DNA of 64,000 bases, from contig JANXAS010000004.1 in the NCBI GenBank assembly GCA_025062195.1, forward strand, positions 1 through 64,000, in the 5' to 3' direction. Positions 1 to 9,606 of this stretch are shown piece after piece. The notes under the pieces are model-generated. The model was not told where the DNA came from, searched no databases, and was given only the letters and a program-made list of their open reading frames with translations. Source of the stretch: Armatimonadota bacterium (GTDB lineage Bacteria > Armatimonadota > Fervidibacteria > Fervidibacterales > Thermosaccharophagaceae). The translations under genes were made by a program, and so were the position numbers. Each line of letters opens with the position of its first letter. Positions within the stretch are counted from its first letter, which is position 1.

Positions 1-1309
1 CACGCCAATGGTAGCCGGATACAAAGTTACCACCGGGCCAGCGAACTATGGGTGGCTTTATCGCCTTAATAGCCTCTATGACATCCTTGCGCATGCCGTA
101 GATGTTATCGGCGGGCATAAGAGAGGCTGCACCAATGTGCAATACTCCCTTGCCTCTGAAGGTTATGGCAAACAATGCATCGCTTGCGCTCGTCTTTGGC
201 TCAAGCTTGAATTGCAGCTTGCGCCACCTATTCGTTATGCCGGTCAACCTTTGTGATGCGAGTATTCTTTCACCGCTGCGGAGCGAAACCGTTATTGACC
301 TGATGCCATCGCCACGAACTATCACCCTGCCGATGTAACTCTTCGGCTCAATCTCTAAACCACCCTGCGCTATGCCATGCTCCCCGTCATCATGCCCTTC
401 TATTCGTTGCGCCTGTCCGCCAACATAAAAGGTTGTGTTGTCGGGTGAGTAACTTGCACCATCGCCTATGCGCTTCCAACCCTCAATGACACCATCACTG
501 CTTGCACCAGTAAACTTGCGGTTGTAAAGCATCTCCGCCCATATTCCGCCATAGATGCATCTTCCAAGATGTTCAATGAAGTGCCCATAAATCATTGGGT
601 TGATCTCGTTCATACGCCTACTTGCATCCACATTCACGGTTATGTCCATAAAATTGGTTTTTGCTGGGGCTTCAATTGGTTCAAGCCCAAAGCGATCAAA
701 GTCAACGGTGAGTAAACTTTCATCACCCCATGTCTTGGCTATCAATCCGATCATCTTCGGTCTGAACCAGAGATGCATTGTTGCCACTTTCCGCCAACCA
801 TCATCCTCGCCAGCACGCCAGAAGGCGGAAAGTTCATATCCACTGACTTCAATTCGCAAAATGGCTTCGTCCGCTTTCATCGGCGCTACAGCCACCCTAC
901 CCTCACCGGTGCGCTCAAGCCATATTTCGGGACGCTTCATCTTCCAAAGGCTTGGTGAACAATAAGGTCCGAAGGCTATAAGGTGCTTGGTTGAATGAGC
1001 CACAACTAAGCCTGTGTGGAAGTTGGCACCGTCATGTTGGATGAGCTTCACTCTCGTCTCAATGGCAAAGTCTCTTTCCGGAGCATCAGTCAGCAGCATT
1101 GGCGCATCAAACACGCCATGCCAGTGATTGAAGCCTCCTTTGCGCTTCGGAAGCGATATCCTTAACCAACCCTTATTTGCGGTTAGCGAATATTCACCGC
1201 CAGCTGGAGCGTGCCATCGCCATCGTTTGTGAAGCACAGGTGAGTCAAAATCATCGGTGAAGTGCTCCCCAATGGTAGTCGCAAAGAGCGCTACCACACA
1301 AAATAGCAT
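1..1309 (-). CDS. alpha-L-arabinofuranosidase (GH51), N-terminal part, runs off window
   Basis: Likely removes arabinofuranosyl side chains from plant hemicellulose. The reading frame is open from an ATG at 1309 (Shine-Dalgarno GGGGGTG just upstream) to the left edge, about 436 codons, so the C-terminal catalytic part is missing. A short hydrophobic leader (LFCVVALFATTIG) suggests export. Residues of about 20-210 resemble the concanavalin-A-like beta-sandwich found at the end of beta-xylosidases (DDFDSP at the start, a W-rich core). The GH51 signature follows: INPMIYGHFIEHLGRCIYGG, then IKPPIVRWPGGNFVSGYHW near the edge. An N-terminal sandwich before a GH51 barrel is a less usual order. The two GH51 motifs make the family call strong; the substrate is inferred from the family. 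Confidence 0.85.
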   Translation of the reverse strand, partial: MLFCVVALFATTIGEHFTDDFDSPVLHKRWRWHAPAGGEYSLTANKGWLRISLPKRKGGFNHWHGVFDAPMLLTDAPERDFAIETRVKLIQHDGANFHTGLVVAHSTKHLIAFGPYCSPSLWKMKRPEIWLERTGEGRVAVAPMKADEAILRIEVSGYELSAFWRAGEDDGWRKVATMHLWFRPKMIGLIAKTWGDESLLTVDFDRFGLEPIEAPAKTNFMDITVNVDASRRMNEINPMIYGHFIEHLGRCIYGGIWAEMLYNRKFTGASSDGVIEGWKRIGDGASYSPDNTTFYVGGQAQRIEGHDDGEHGIAQGGLEIEPKSYIGRVIVRGDGIRSITVSLRSGERILASQRLTGITNRWRKLQFKLEPKTSASDALFAITFRGKGVLHIGAASLMPADNIYGMRKDVIEAIKAIKPPIVRWPGGNFVSGYHWR

Positions 1310-1528
1310 CCTCTTACACCCCCTTTGATATGGCAGTCCATCTCTTAAGCGATTATGATGCAGATATTTGCAACCCCACAATTCATGGGCAGTGTATGCG
1401 TTGCGCGAAGATTTTAAGCGCTCAAGCTATCGGACTCAAAATTCTGAGCCTGCGCATTTTACCGGGCACAGAGTATGCGTCAATCTTGCATGTGTCATAT
1501 ATCACGCTGGAGAGGGGTGGTGAGAGGA

Positions 1529-3364
1529 ATGGATGGGAAGCCAAAAAAGCTCGTGCTCATTGGTTTAGACGCCCCAACTGTTGAGGACATATTGCGTTAT
1601 ACCCACTCGGGTGATATGCCGAATGTGGCAAGGCTGATTCAAGGTGGGACATTCTGTGAGCATTGCCTTGTGCCGTTCCCGACAATCACACCACCAAACT
1701 GGACAAGCATCGTGACGGGAGCATTCCCCGGAACACACGGAATAACATGCTTTCACATGCACGATTTGGGTGAGCCGCTGAACATAATCCGACCAGCATT
1801 TGACTCAAGGGATTGCCGGGCTGAATATATTTGGGAGGCTGCCGAGAGGATTGGGATGGCAAGCATCGTTCTAAACTATCCATCAACATGGCCGCCGAGG
1901 TTAAAGCTCGGAGTCCAAGTTGGTGGTGCCGGGCTGTCCATTAACGAATGGCGCCTTAAAGGGTTGGAGTATGGCGTCACTGTAAACGGCTGCCAGCTAT
2001 TCTCAACGGAGGAATACCCTCAAGCAACTCAAGTTCAAATTCGTCCGGCAGCAGACTGGGCGAACATGCCCTTTGAAGGGGCACTTGAATGCGAATTGTC
2101 CGTAGCGCAAAGACGCTCAAAATATAACCTGAGCCAAAAGTCATATTATTTGCTCATTTCGCGCTCCTCGGGCGATGGGCTCTGGCAATGCTTCCTATGC
2201 CGCTCAAAGGACTTCAAAGATAAGCTCGCCACACTTGCCCCAAACAAATGGAGCGATATTTTGAAGGATTCGTTTGAGACTGACGACGGTATTAAAGAGG
2301 CAGTCTTCATGGCGAAAATACTTGAGCTGTCTCATGACGGCAAAACTTTGAAACTATACATGACAGCGTTCTGTCAGGTTGATGGATGGTCATACCCGAG
2401 CGATGTGGCAAGTATGTTGCCAATGGATGAAGGAATGCCTCTACCAGCACATGAACCATTTTTTGCTTTCAACCTTGGATGGGTTGATGACGAGACATTC
2501 ATTGAGGAGTTGGAGATGCACCACCGCTGGCTTGCTGATGCGGCTGAGTATTTGATGCGGACAGTTGACTGGACGCTTTTCTTCATGCACGCCCATTGCC
2601 CTGATTGGATGTATCACTCGCTGATGAAGCGCTCAGACCCATCTTGCACGCAAAATGCGGATGAGCGTTCAAGGGCGCTTGAAATCATACGAAGAATGTA
2701 TGTGAGCATTGACCGCATGATCGGAAGGATAGTTTCAGCAGCCGGTGAGGAGACACTCATTGTTATCGTCTCCGATCATGGTGCATTGCCGAGCCCGCAT
2801 GGTCATGTGCCCATCATGCGGATATTGTGTGATGCTGGATTGCTCGCAATGAAAGTGGACGAGAAGACGGGCAGGGAAGTTGTGGATTGGGATAGGACGA
2901 AGGCATTCCCGCAGCGCTCAGTTTACATATATGTCAACCTAAAGGGGCGCAACCCAAATGGGATTGTAGAGCCCGGAGAAGAATATGAACGTGTGCGTGA
3001 CGAAATTATCAACGCGCTGTTAGATTGGCGTGACCCAAATACCGGTGAGCGCCCCATAATTATGGCGCTCAGGAAGGAAGATGCACGCCCCCTTGGTATT
3101 TATGGAGACGCAATAGGCGATGTCGTGTATGCGGTTAGACCTGCCTATGGTGGTGAGCACGGTCAACATCTACCAACTGCACAATACTCGCGCCACTCAA
3201 TGCGAGGGTTGCTCATACTCTTTGGTCCCGGAATCAAATCGGGTTGCAGGCTGCATCGCACAGTTTGGTTGACTGACATTACCCCAACAGTTTGCTTCCT
3301 CATGGGCATACCATATCCGAAACAATGTGAGGGGGCTGTCCTGTATCAAGCGTTAATGGCATAA
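1529..3364 (+). CDS. alkaline-phosphatase-superfamily phosphodiesterase/nucleotide pyrophosphatase-like
   Basis: A 611-residue metal-dependent phosphohydrolase of the type I phosphodiesterase/NPP kind; the substrate is unknown. The N-terminus has the metal-binding Asp in KLVLIGLDAPT (about residue 14) and the nucleophile loop FPTITPPNWTSIVTG (Thr about residue 54), followed by GTHGI. The C-terminal half has the second metal site, VSDHGALPSPHGHV, and GGEHGQHLP. No signal peptide is seen, so it is probably cytoplasmic. The frame is open upstream to 1475, but the ATG at 1529 has the best ribosome-binding site (GGTGAGAGGA). It stands alone on the plus strand, convergent with nagB. Confidence 0.8.
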   Translation: MDGKPKKLVLIGLDAPTVEDILRYTHSGDMPNVARLIQGGTFCEHCLVPFPTITPPNWTSIVTGAFPGTHGITCFHMHDLGEPLNIIRPAFDSRDCRAEYIWEAAERIGMASIVLNYPSTWPPRLKLGVQVGGAGLSINEWRLKGLEYGVTVNGCQLFSTEEYPQATQVQIRPAADWANMPFEGALECELSVAQRRSKYNLSQKSYYLLISRSSGDGLWQCFLCRSKDFKDKLATLAPNKWSDILKDSFETDDGIKEAVFMAKILELSHDGKTLKLYMTAFCQVDGWSYPSDVASMLPMDEGMPLPAHEPFFAFNLGWVDDETFIEELEMHHRWLADAAEYLMRTVDWTLFFMHAHCPDWMYHSLMKRSDPSCTQNADERSRALEIIRRMYVSIDRMIGRIVSAAGEETLIVIVSDHGALPSPHGHVPIMRILCDAGLLAMKVDEKTGREVVDWDRTKAFPQRSVYIYVNLKGRNPNGIVEPGEEYERVRDEIINALLDWRDPNTGERPIIMALRKEDARPLGIYGDAIGDVVYAVRPAYGGEHGQHLPTAQYSRHSMRGLLILFGPGIKSGCRLHRTVWLTDITPTVCFLMGIPYPKQCEGAVLYQALMA

Positions 3365-3529
3365 GCATACAAAGGCATCGGATTTGCATAGGTGAATATA
3401 GCCCATATGCTCTTAAGCGCATTTCATACGCTGCTTCCCCGAGTCCGCTTGATGCCAAATGTATGGCTCATAGCGAACAACGGAGTTGTGAGGGTAAGGT
3501 GCCACCACTCCTAAAACGAAAATTAATTG

Positions 3530-4318
3530 CTATGCCCTTTTCATTTTGAGTTCGCTTAGCAGCTTCCTGCAGTGCTCGTAGTAATCGCGCCGCTTAAGCT
3601 TTGATGCAGCACCTTCGTCCAAGATGAAAGTCACATCCGGATGTAGCTGTAGCGCCGATGCCGGGCACATCGTTGTTATTGGTCCTTCAATTGCGGCAGC
3701 CACTGCGTCAGCTTTTCCTTCGCCAGTAGCAAGCAACACTATTTTCCTGGCTTCAAGTATTGTTCCCATGCCCATCGTAAGAGCATATCTTGGCACATCC
3801 TCCTCTCGCTCAAAGAAGCGCGAGTTAGCCTTTATCGTCTCAGCTGTGAGAACGATGAGGCGTGTGCGTGAGGCGAATGATGAACCCGGCTCATTGAATG
3901 CGATATGCCCATTATGCCCAATGCCCAATATCTGAAGGTCAATTCCACCAGCTCGCTTTATTTGCTCTTCATACCAGCAGCAATACTCATCCGGGTCTGG
4001 CGCCAGCCCATACGGGACATATGTGTTTGCCTTGTTAATGTTAATGTGGTTGAATAGCTTTGTATCCATGTAGTAACGATAGCTCTGCTCATGCCTGGGG
4101 TCAATCGGGTAATATTCGTCAAGGTTGAATGTGGTCACCTGAGAAAAGTCAAGCCCCTCTTCCTTGTGCATGCGCACAAGTTCGGCATAACATGGCTCAG
4201 GTGTTGAGCCAGTAGCTAACCCAAGCACAGCATTCGGCTTACGCCTTATTAACTCTGCGATCATGCGAGCCGCCTCTTTGCCGACTGACTCGGCGTCCTT
4301 GAGAACGATGACTTCCAT
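3530..4318 (-). CDS. nagB: glucosamine-6-phosphate deaminase
   Basis: Converts glucosamine-6-phosphate to fructose-6-phosphate and ammonia, feeding amino sugars into glycolysis. At 262 residues it matches the usual length of the family (about 266). Visible motifs are the phosphate loop GLATGSTPEP, the catalytic-base segment FNLDEYYPI, and the active-site segment GIGHNGHIAFNEPG. An ATG at 4333 is in frame, but ATG 4318 sits 9 bases after GGAGGTG and is preferred. It follows the DUF1844 gene by 35 bp on the same strand, so the two are probably co-transcribed. No NagA or PTS gene is in the window. Confidence 0.95.
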   Translation of the reverse strand: MEVIVLKDAESVGKEAARMIAELIRRKPNAVLGLATGSTPEPCYAELVRMHKEEGLDFSQVTTFNLDEYYPIDPRHEQSYRYYMDTKLFNHININKANTYVPYGLAPDPDEYCCWYEEQIKRAGGIDLQILGIGHNGHIAFNEPGSSFASRTRLIVLTAETIKANSRFFEREEDVPRYALTMGMGTILEARKIVLLATGEGKADAVAAAIEGPITTMCPASALQLHPDVTFILDEGAASKLKRRDYYEHCRKLLSELKMKRA

Positions 4319-4353
4319 CCTCTTCACCTCCATATCGCCATTGAGTTGCTGCC

Positions 4354-4890
4354 TTATGAGTGAGTATCACTTTTGCTTACCTGCTCAACGAAGTTGATGC
4401 GCAATGTTGTAAGTGTTTGACGCAGTTGGTCATACTCCCGCTCACCAAGCTTTGGTTTTATATGCTCAATCAATACCGCAATAGTGTCAATTGCGAAGCG
4501 AGCCTCTTCAATGTCCCGCTCAATCTTGCCTGTGATAGGGTTGGCAAGCAGACCCATCTTCTGCCACGCATACTCAATGAGTAAGCTCAACATGAAGTTG
4601 AGTGCTCTGAGGACGCTCAACTCTCGCAGGGGCAAAACTGCAACTGGCTCATATTGTTTTTCCTCACCAATCTGCTGTTCGCTTTCAAACCTTTCATTGT
4701 GCTCGCCGCATAACTCAGGGGTTGCTTCACGGCTGCCCAGGACTGATTCGCCGGCGGTGGGTTTTACTTCCGCCCCACCCATTTCCTCATCGCCTTCGGC
4801 ACAAGGCATCTTCGCCTCATGCTCTTCAGGCGTGCCCTTCATCCTTCCGCATGCCTCCTTGAGCAGACGCTTGAGGAAATGATACACCAC
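4354..4890 (-). CDS. DUF1844 domain protein
   Basis: A 178-residue protein of unknown function. The C-terminal 95 residues match the DUF1844 pattern: a helical LRALNFMLSLLIEYAWQKMG, then NPITGKIERDIEEARFAIDT and a final helix around YDQLRQTLTTLR. DUF1844 is a short helical family found widely in bacteria without a settled role. The first 80 residues are polar and Glu-rich and look disordered. It precedes nagB as a likely two-gene operon and starts just downstream of the initiator tRNA gene. The exact start is uncertain because no strong ribosome-binding site is visible at 4890; an internal Met at about residue 17 is possible. Confidence 0.7.
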   Translation of the reverse strand: MVYHFLKRLLKEACGRMKGTPEEHEAKMPCAEGDEEMGGAEVKPTAGESVLGSREATPELCGEHNERFESEQQIGEEKQYEPVAVLPLRELSVLRALNFMLSLLIEYAWQKMGLLANPITGKIERDIEEARFAIDTIAVLIEHIKPKLGEREYDQLRQTLTTLRINFVEQVSKSDTHS

Positions 4891-4921
4891 ATACGAACAC
4901 AGCGTCCATTCAAAAAGAAAA

Positions 4922-4998
4922 TGGTGGCGGGGGCCGGATTTGAACCGGCGACCTCTGGGTTATGAGCCCAGCGAGCTACCTGACTGCTCCACCCCGCG
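4922..4998 (-). tRNA. initiator tRNA-fMet (CAT)
   Basis: A 77-nt cloverleaf including an encoded CCA. The anticodon loop is CTCATAA, in a CTGGG/CCCAG stem with the three G-C pairs typical of initiator tRNAs. The acceptor begins CGCGGGG and positions 1 and 72 are C and C, so they do not pair. A 1-72 mismatch is the hallmark that marks initiators for formylation; E. coli has C-A here. Confidence 0.95.
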
Positions 4999-5028
4999 TC
5001 GTTCCAAGTTTAAGTATGCCACGCTTGT

Positions 5029-5104
5029 TGGCTGGGGAGGGAGGGCTCGAACCTCCGACCTCTGGATCCAGAGTCCAGCGTGCTGCCAGTTGCACCACTC
5101 CCCA
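5029..5104 (-). tRNA. tRNA-Gln (CTG)
   Basis: A 76-nt cloverleaf with encoded CCA. The anticodon stem-loop is CTGGA-CTCTGGA-TCCAG, giving anticodon CTG (Gln). The acceptor TGGGGAG pairs with CTCCCCA, with the U1-A72 pair and G73 that are usual for tRNA-Gln. It lies 30 bp from tRNA-fMet on the same strand, so the two are probably one transcript. Confidence 0.95.
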
Positions 5105-5244
5105 ACCCATGTGCATCCGTAAAGCTATTATATCGCACTTGCTTTTGCAGCGCTGCCAAACACAGTGATATGACAAATTTGTGCCGTTGTCAGATGCAGC
5201 ATAATTGAGAGTGAAGAAATCAACCTGAGATACTGGTGAGATGG

Positions 5245-7551
5245 ATGGGAACTACTTTGCCCGAAGAAAATCTGCCGAACACAAATTCGGCAAAAGATGC
5301 TGAAATTGGTTTGTTAAGTGAAGATGTGCCTCAACTGCCTCAAATTGAGCGTCGTCATGCTGACGGTGCTGAGAAACGCTTAAAAGAGTTGCTGAGGCGT
5401 GTTGCCGCCTCATGCCCTAAAGCTGATGCTGAGCTTATTTCACGCGCCTATTGGTTTGCCGAGGCGGCGCATTATGGCATGAACCGCCTTACAGGCGACC
5501 CTTTCATTGTCCACCCATGGAATGTTGCCCTCATAGTTGCGGAGCTCGGAATGGATACCGAGACAATTGTTGCGGCACTGCTTCATGATTGCGTTGAGGA
5601 TTCGGGCATCTCAATTGAAAAATTAAAGCAGGAGTTCGGTGATGGCGTCGCAAAGCTCGTTGACGGTGTGACCAAGTTGAAACATGTCTCGTTCACTTCT
5701 CCAAGGGAAAGGCAAGCCGAAAATATGCGCAAGATGCTTCTTGCAATGGCTAAGGATGTGCGTGTGGTTATAATCAAGCTTGCCGACAGGCTCCATAACC
5801 TGCGCACGCTTGATCCACTTCCGCCAGAGAAGCGTTTTGAGACCGCAAGGGAAACATTGCAGGTGTTTGCGCCACTTGCACATAGGCTCGGAATATGGAT
5901 GCTTAAATGGCAACTTGAAGATCTGGCGTTCAGGCACATTGACCCACAGGCTTATGCTGACATAAGCGCGAAAGTTCAAAGGACAAGGGTGCAAAGGGAA
6001 CGCTTCGTTGAGGGCGCAAGACAGATGCTCAAATCGCACCTTGAAAGGCACGGGATAAAAGCCGAAGTGCAGGGAAGAGCAAAGCATCTTTACTCAATCT
6101 ACATGAAGATGAAGCGAGAGGGAATTGACTTTGAGCACATCTATGACCTGCATGGATTAAGGGTCATAGTGAACACGGTGAGCGAGTGCTATGCAGCTTT
6201 ATCTTTTGTCCACAGCCTTTGGAAACCCATACCGGGCATGGTTAGCGATTACATTATGCACCCAAAGGCAAACAGGTATCGCTCACTGCATACTAAGGTC
6301 GTAGGTCCCGGTGGGAAACCACTTGAAGTTCAAATACGAACATGGGAAATGCACCTTGAAGCCGAGTATGGCATTGCAGCCCATTGGAAGTATAAGGAAG
6401 GGAGGGAGAGCGACACCGAGTTTGACAGGGCGCTCCGCTGGATAAGGGAGCAAATGCTTGCGCTCCACTCCGAGGCACACTCCTCAAAGGAATTTTTGGA
6501 ATCGGTCATCGCCGATGTTTTTAAGGATCAGGTTTTCGTATTCACCCCAAAGGGGGATGTGATTGAGCTCCCAGTCGGTTCAACGCCTATAGACTTCGCC
6601 TATCGCATACACACAGAGGTCGGAAACAAGTGCGTTGGGGCAAGAGTTAATGGGAAGCTCGTGCCGCTTGATTACGAACTCAAGAACGGAGACATTGTTG
6701 AGATCATCACCTCCAAGCACTCAAAAGGGCCAAGCCCAGATTGGCTCAGGTTTGTGCGAACATCGCATGCGCGCAACCGAATAAAACGCTACCTGAAGGC
6801 ACAAGCATTTGAAGATAATGTGCAGCGCGGCAGGGAGATGCTCATTCGCGCTGCAGAAAAGCATGGCATGCCATCAACACTTGTAATTGACGAAGAGCGC
6901 ATTAAGCCGGCATTGACAGCATTCCATTGCGAGAGCATTGAGCAGCTCCTTGCAGCCATTGGCTATGGTGACATATCCCCTGAGGCTGTGCTTGCGAAAT
7001 TGCGCACAGCCGGGCAAATCACAGGGACGGAGAAGGTTAAAAGTCGCAGGACAGGGCAGCAAGGTCGCAGGACAAGGCAGCAAGGTCGCATGGGTGTTAG
7101 CGTTGCCCTTAAAGGGGGCGAGAAAATTGAAGCACAAGTGCGATTCTCAAGGTGCTGTCGCCCAATACCGGGGGATGTTATTGCCGGTTATATAACTCGC
7201 GGCAAAGGGATCACAGTCCATAGGGTTGATTGCCGTAATTTAGCGCAGCTTAAGACAACCGAGCCAGAGCGCACCATTGAGCTTGAGTGGCAGCTTAGTG
7301 GCGAAAGCCTCTTCCAATCCGAGTTGATGGTTGAAGCGATGGATAGAGTTGGGCTTCTAAGCGACCTTGCCGGGATAATAAGTGAGCATGGCGTCAACAT
7401 TTCGCAGTGCAATGTTGAGACACAACCAAAGCTCAACCTTGCAAGGGCTCACTTTGTAATTGATGTCACAGGACCTGATACGCTGCGCCGTGTCGTTGAG
7501 GCGCTGAGGAGGCATCCTGATGTCATATCAGTCGTGCGCATCATAAGGTAG
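5245..7551 (+). CDS. bifunctional (p)ppGpp synthetase/hydrolase, RelA/SpoT family
   Basis: Makes and degrades the stringent-response alarmone (p)ppGpp. Order of domains (numbering from ATG 5245): HD hydrolase at about 60-200 with LLHDCVEDSG and KLADRLHNLRT; synthetase at about 240-360 with HIYDLHGLRVIV and YRSLHTKV; TGS at about 410-475; a C-terminal ACT domain at about 690-768. The hydrolase looks intact. In the synthetase the usual RFKD (or EFDD in RelA) before DYI is MVSD (about residues 332-335), which is unusual. A 14-residue Arg/Gln-rich repeat interrupts the linker near residue 604. GTG 5236 is an alternative start, but GGTGAG is placed better for ATG 5245. Confidence 0.92.
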   Translation: MGTTLPEENLPNTNSAKDAEIGLLSEDVPQLPQIERRHADGAEKRLKELLRRVAASCPKADAELISRAYWFAEAAHYGMNRLTGDPFIVHPWNVALIVAELGMDTETIVAALLHDCVEDSGISIEKLKQEFGDGVAKLVDGVTKLKHVSFTSPRERQAENMRKMLLAMAKDVRVVIIKLADRLHNLRTLDPLPPEKRFETARETLQVFAPLAHRLGIWMLKWQLEDLAFRHIDPQAYADISAKVQRTRVQRERFVEGARQMLKSHLERHGIKAEVQGRAKHLYSIYMKMKREGIDFEHIYDLHGLRVIVNTVSECYAALSFVHSLWKPIPGMVSDYIMHPKANRYRSLHTKVVGPGGKPLEVQIRTWEMHLEAEYGIAAHWKYKEGRESDTEFDRALRWIREQMLALHSEAHSSKEFLESVIADVFKDQVFVFTPKGDVIELPVGSTPIDFAYRIHTEVGNKCVGARVNGKLVPLDYELKNGDIVEIITSKHSKGPSPDWLRFVRTSHARNRIKRYLKAQAFEDNVQRGREMLIRAAEKHGMPSTLVIDEERIKPALTAFHCESIEQLLAAIGYGDISPEAVLAKLRTAGQITGTEKVKSRRTGQQGRRTRQQGRMGVSVALKGGEKIEAQVRFSRCCRPIPGDVIAGYITRGKGITVHRVDCRNLAQLKTTEPERTIELEWQLSGESLFQSELMVEAMDRVGLLSDLAGIISEHGVNISQCNVETQPKLNLARAHFVIDVTGPDTLRRVVEALRRHPDVISVVRIIR
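7043..7084 (+). repeat. 21-bp in-frame tandem duplication in the RelA/SpoT linker
   Basis: Two copies (7043-7063 and 7064-7084) of GTCGCAGGACAGGGCAGCAAG differing by one base, followed by the first six bases of a third. Because 21 is a multiple of three, it adds a basic SRRTGQQG-type repeat between the TGS and ACT regions without breaking the frame. It looks like a recent slippage expansion in a flexible linker. Confidence 0.85.
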
Positions 7552-7793
7552 CTGAGGGAAAACGAAAACCCTTATTCAGTGGCAGCTGACAAGCTGCACG
7601 GATGTTTTTTCGTCTTCTCTCACACTCAAGCTGTTACTGCTGTTCATCGGCTTGCCCACCCAAAGTAAAGCACATCGCTTAATCAAATCGTTACCCATCA
7701 ACAATTCGCTCGGCATAATGAGAAAAGTAAGTTGCAAGCTGCATGAGGAGCTATTGCTGTGTGTATGAAACCTTCCCATGAGGGGGTGATTTC

Positions 7794-9560
7794 ATGCGGC
7801 AGCTGTATATCGTGTTTCCAATCGCTCTTTCGGTTGCGAGCCTCGCATCAGCTCAGCTTGATACAGGCGCGCTTCTTGAGCGCGCAAAAGCGAGGTGGAC
7901 AAAAGTGCCAAAGAAGATTTTGGCATTCTACTACGGTTGGTATACCGCTGGCAGCTGGAGGAATGTTGATGAGGCAAAGAAAACCATCGCCAATGTGACG
8001 CACTACCCGCTTCTCGGACCATACAACAGTCAGGATCCAAAGGTGATTGAGCAACATTGCAGATGGGCGAAGGGAGCTCACATTGATGGATTCATAGTCA
8101 GTTGGTGGAGGCAGAAAGACTACAATGACAGGACATTGGCAATGGTGCTTGATGCTGCGAAGGCGCACAGCCTGCAAGTGACAGCTTACTTTGAGACAGT
8201 TCCCGATAGAAGGCGCGAAACAGCGCTTAAGGATGTGCTCTATTTGCTTGAGCGTTATGGGAAGCACGAGGCATGGCTCAAAGTTTATGGGAAGCCAGTT
8301 CTGTTCGTTTACGGGCGCGCAGTTGGGGAGATTGGACTTGATGGATGGCTCTGGGTCATTAATGAAGTTAACAGACGATATGAGGGCGGTGCCATTTTCA
8401 TTGGCGACCAAATTTCAAAGATGGCAGCAAGGGTGTTTGATGGCATTCACACCTACAATCCGACTGGGGCGACCGCTGGCAAGTCAGCTGACGAAATTCG
8501 CTCATGGGCGAGGGAGACATTCAGGCGCTGGATTGACATCGCCGGTGAAAGGCGCATTGCATGCGTGACAATAATCCCAGGTTATGATGACAGCAAGCTT
8601 GACCGTCCAAAACCGCGCCCGATAACTGAACGACATGGCGGAATGACATACCGAGTTATGTGGGAGGAGGCTATATCAGCCAACCCAGATTGGGTCATCA
8701 TCACGAGTTGGAATGAATGGTTTGAAGGGAGCGAGATTGAACCATCAATTGAGCATGGCGAGCGCGAGCTAAAGACGACTGCTGAGTATGCCCCAAAGTT
8801 CAAAGCGCTCAGCCCGCGAAAACCATCCGCACGCAAAAGGGCTATCAGCGAGGACGAAATCAGAATTTTGACTCAAGCCATGCGTGGCAAGCGCGTGGCT
8901 CTCCTTCCCGGGGCATCCTCTGAGGCTCTTTGGATGATGATTGAATGGGGCATTGAAGTCTCTCCGTTGACTTGGGAGCAAGTTGTGGATGAGAATGTGT
9001 TCAATGCCCGTTCATTCCCGATGGCGCTATATGCATCCGGAGAGGTTTATCGCCCAACTGTCCATAAGCAGGACGATGTAGTTGAGGCGCTCAAGAAGTA
9101 TGTTGGGGGCGGTGGGACTTTGCTTGTAATGCCATCCGAACCGATGCCATTCCATTACGACGAAACAAGGTTGAAGGAGCCAACGAGGGGCGCTGTCAAT
9201 CACTCAGTCCTGCTTGGTTTGCCGCTCGCCATAGCGTGGGAGAAGCCACCAGAGAAGCTCAAACTAACATTCGTTGTGAAAGATGAGAAAGTGTTGACTC
9301 ACTTGCCGAAGCAGTTCCCGTTCCCAAACGCTGGTGACCTTCGTTGGCGCCCATTGTTGCCTGAGAAAGCCAAGCCAGATGCTAATGTTAAAACATTGCT
9401 TGAGTTGCATGATGAGCACGGCAAATCGCACGGTGTGGGCATAGGTGTTGTCAGCATCGGCAAAGGGAGAATTGTTTATGTCTGGTTCAGGCTGCTTGAC
9501 ATAGATGTTGGTGAGGGATTGGTGTTTGATGTCTTAAAGTGCCTCTCAATGCCTGAATAA
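7794..9560 (+). CDS. secreted GH99-like glycoside hydrolase
   Basis: A 588-residue secreted protein, probably a glycosidase. The N-terminus (about 1-20, ending ASA-QL) is a cleavable signal peptide. Residues of about 40-330 form a barrel like GH99 (endo-mannosidase) and related GH71/GH99-like domains: KILAFYYGWYTAGSW, GFIVSWWRQKDYND and VIITSWNEWFEGSEIEPS near the barrel end. The C-terminal 230 residues resemble a Rossmann-like/ThuA-like domain (GKRVALLPG, GGGTLLVMPSEP) of unclear role. The start is well supported by GGGGGTGATTTC before the ATG. The gene sits alone, 46 bp before purM. The family call is fair; the substrate is not predictable. Confidence 0.7.
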   Translation: MRQLYIVFPIALSVASLASAQLDTGALLERAKARWTKVPKKILAFYYGWYTAGSWRNVDEAKKTIANVTHYPLLGPYNSQDPKVIEQHCRWAKGAHIDGFIVSWWRQKDYNDRTLAMVLDAAKAHSLQVTAYFETVPDRRRETALKDVLYLLERYGKHEAWLKVYGKPVLFVYGRAVGEIGLDGWLWVINEVNRRYEGGAIFIGDQISKMAARVFDGIHTYNPTGATAGKSADEIRSWARETFRRWIDIAGERRIACVTIIPGYDDSKLDRPKPRPITERHGGMTYRVMWEEAISANPDWVIITSWNEWFEGSEIEPSIEHGERELKTTAEYAPKFKALSPRKPSARKRAISEDEIRILTQAMRGKRVALLPGASSEALWMMIEWGIEVSPLTWEQVVDENVFNARSFPMALYASGEVYRPTVHKQDDVVEALKKYVGGGGTLLVMPSEPMPFHYDETRLKEPTRGAVNHSVLLGLPLAIAWEKPPEKLKLTFVVKDEKVLTHLPKQFPFPNAGDLRWRPLLPEKAKPDANVKTLLELHDEHGKSHGVGIGVVSIGKGRIVYVWFRLLDIDVGEGLVFDVLKCLSMPE

Positions 9561-9606
9561 TGTGTAGCAGCGAGTGTAAGGTGATGGTATAAGGAGTGGC
9601 GCGTGA

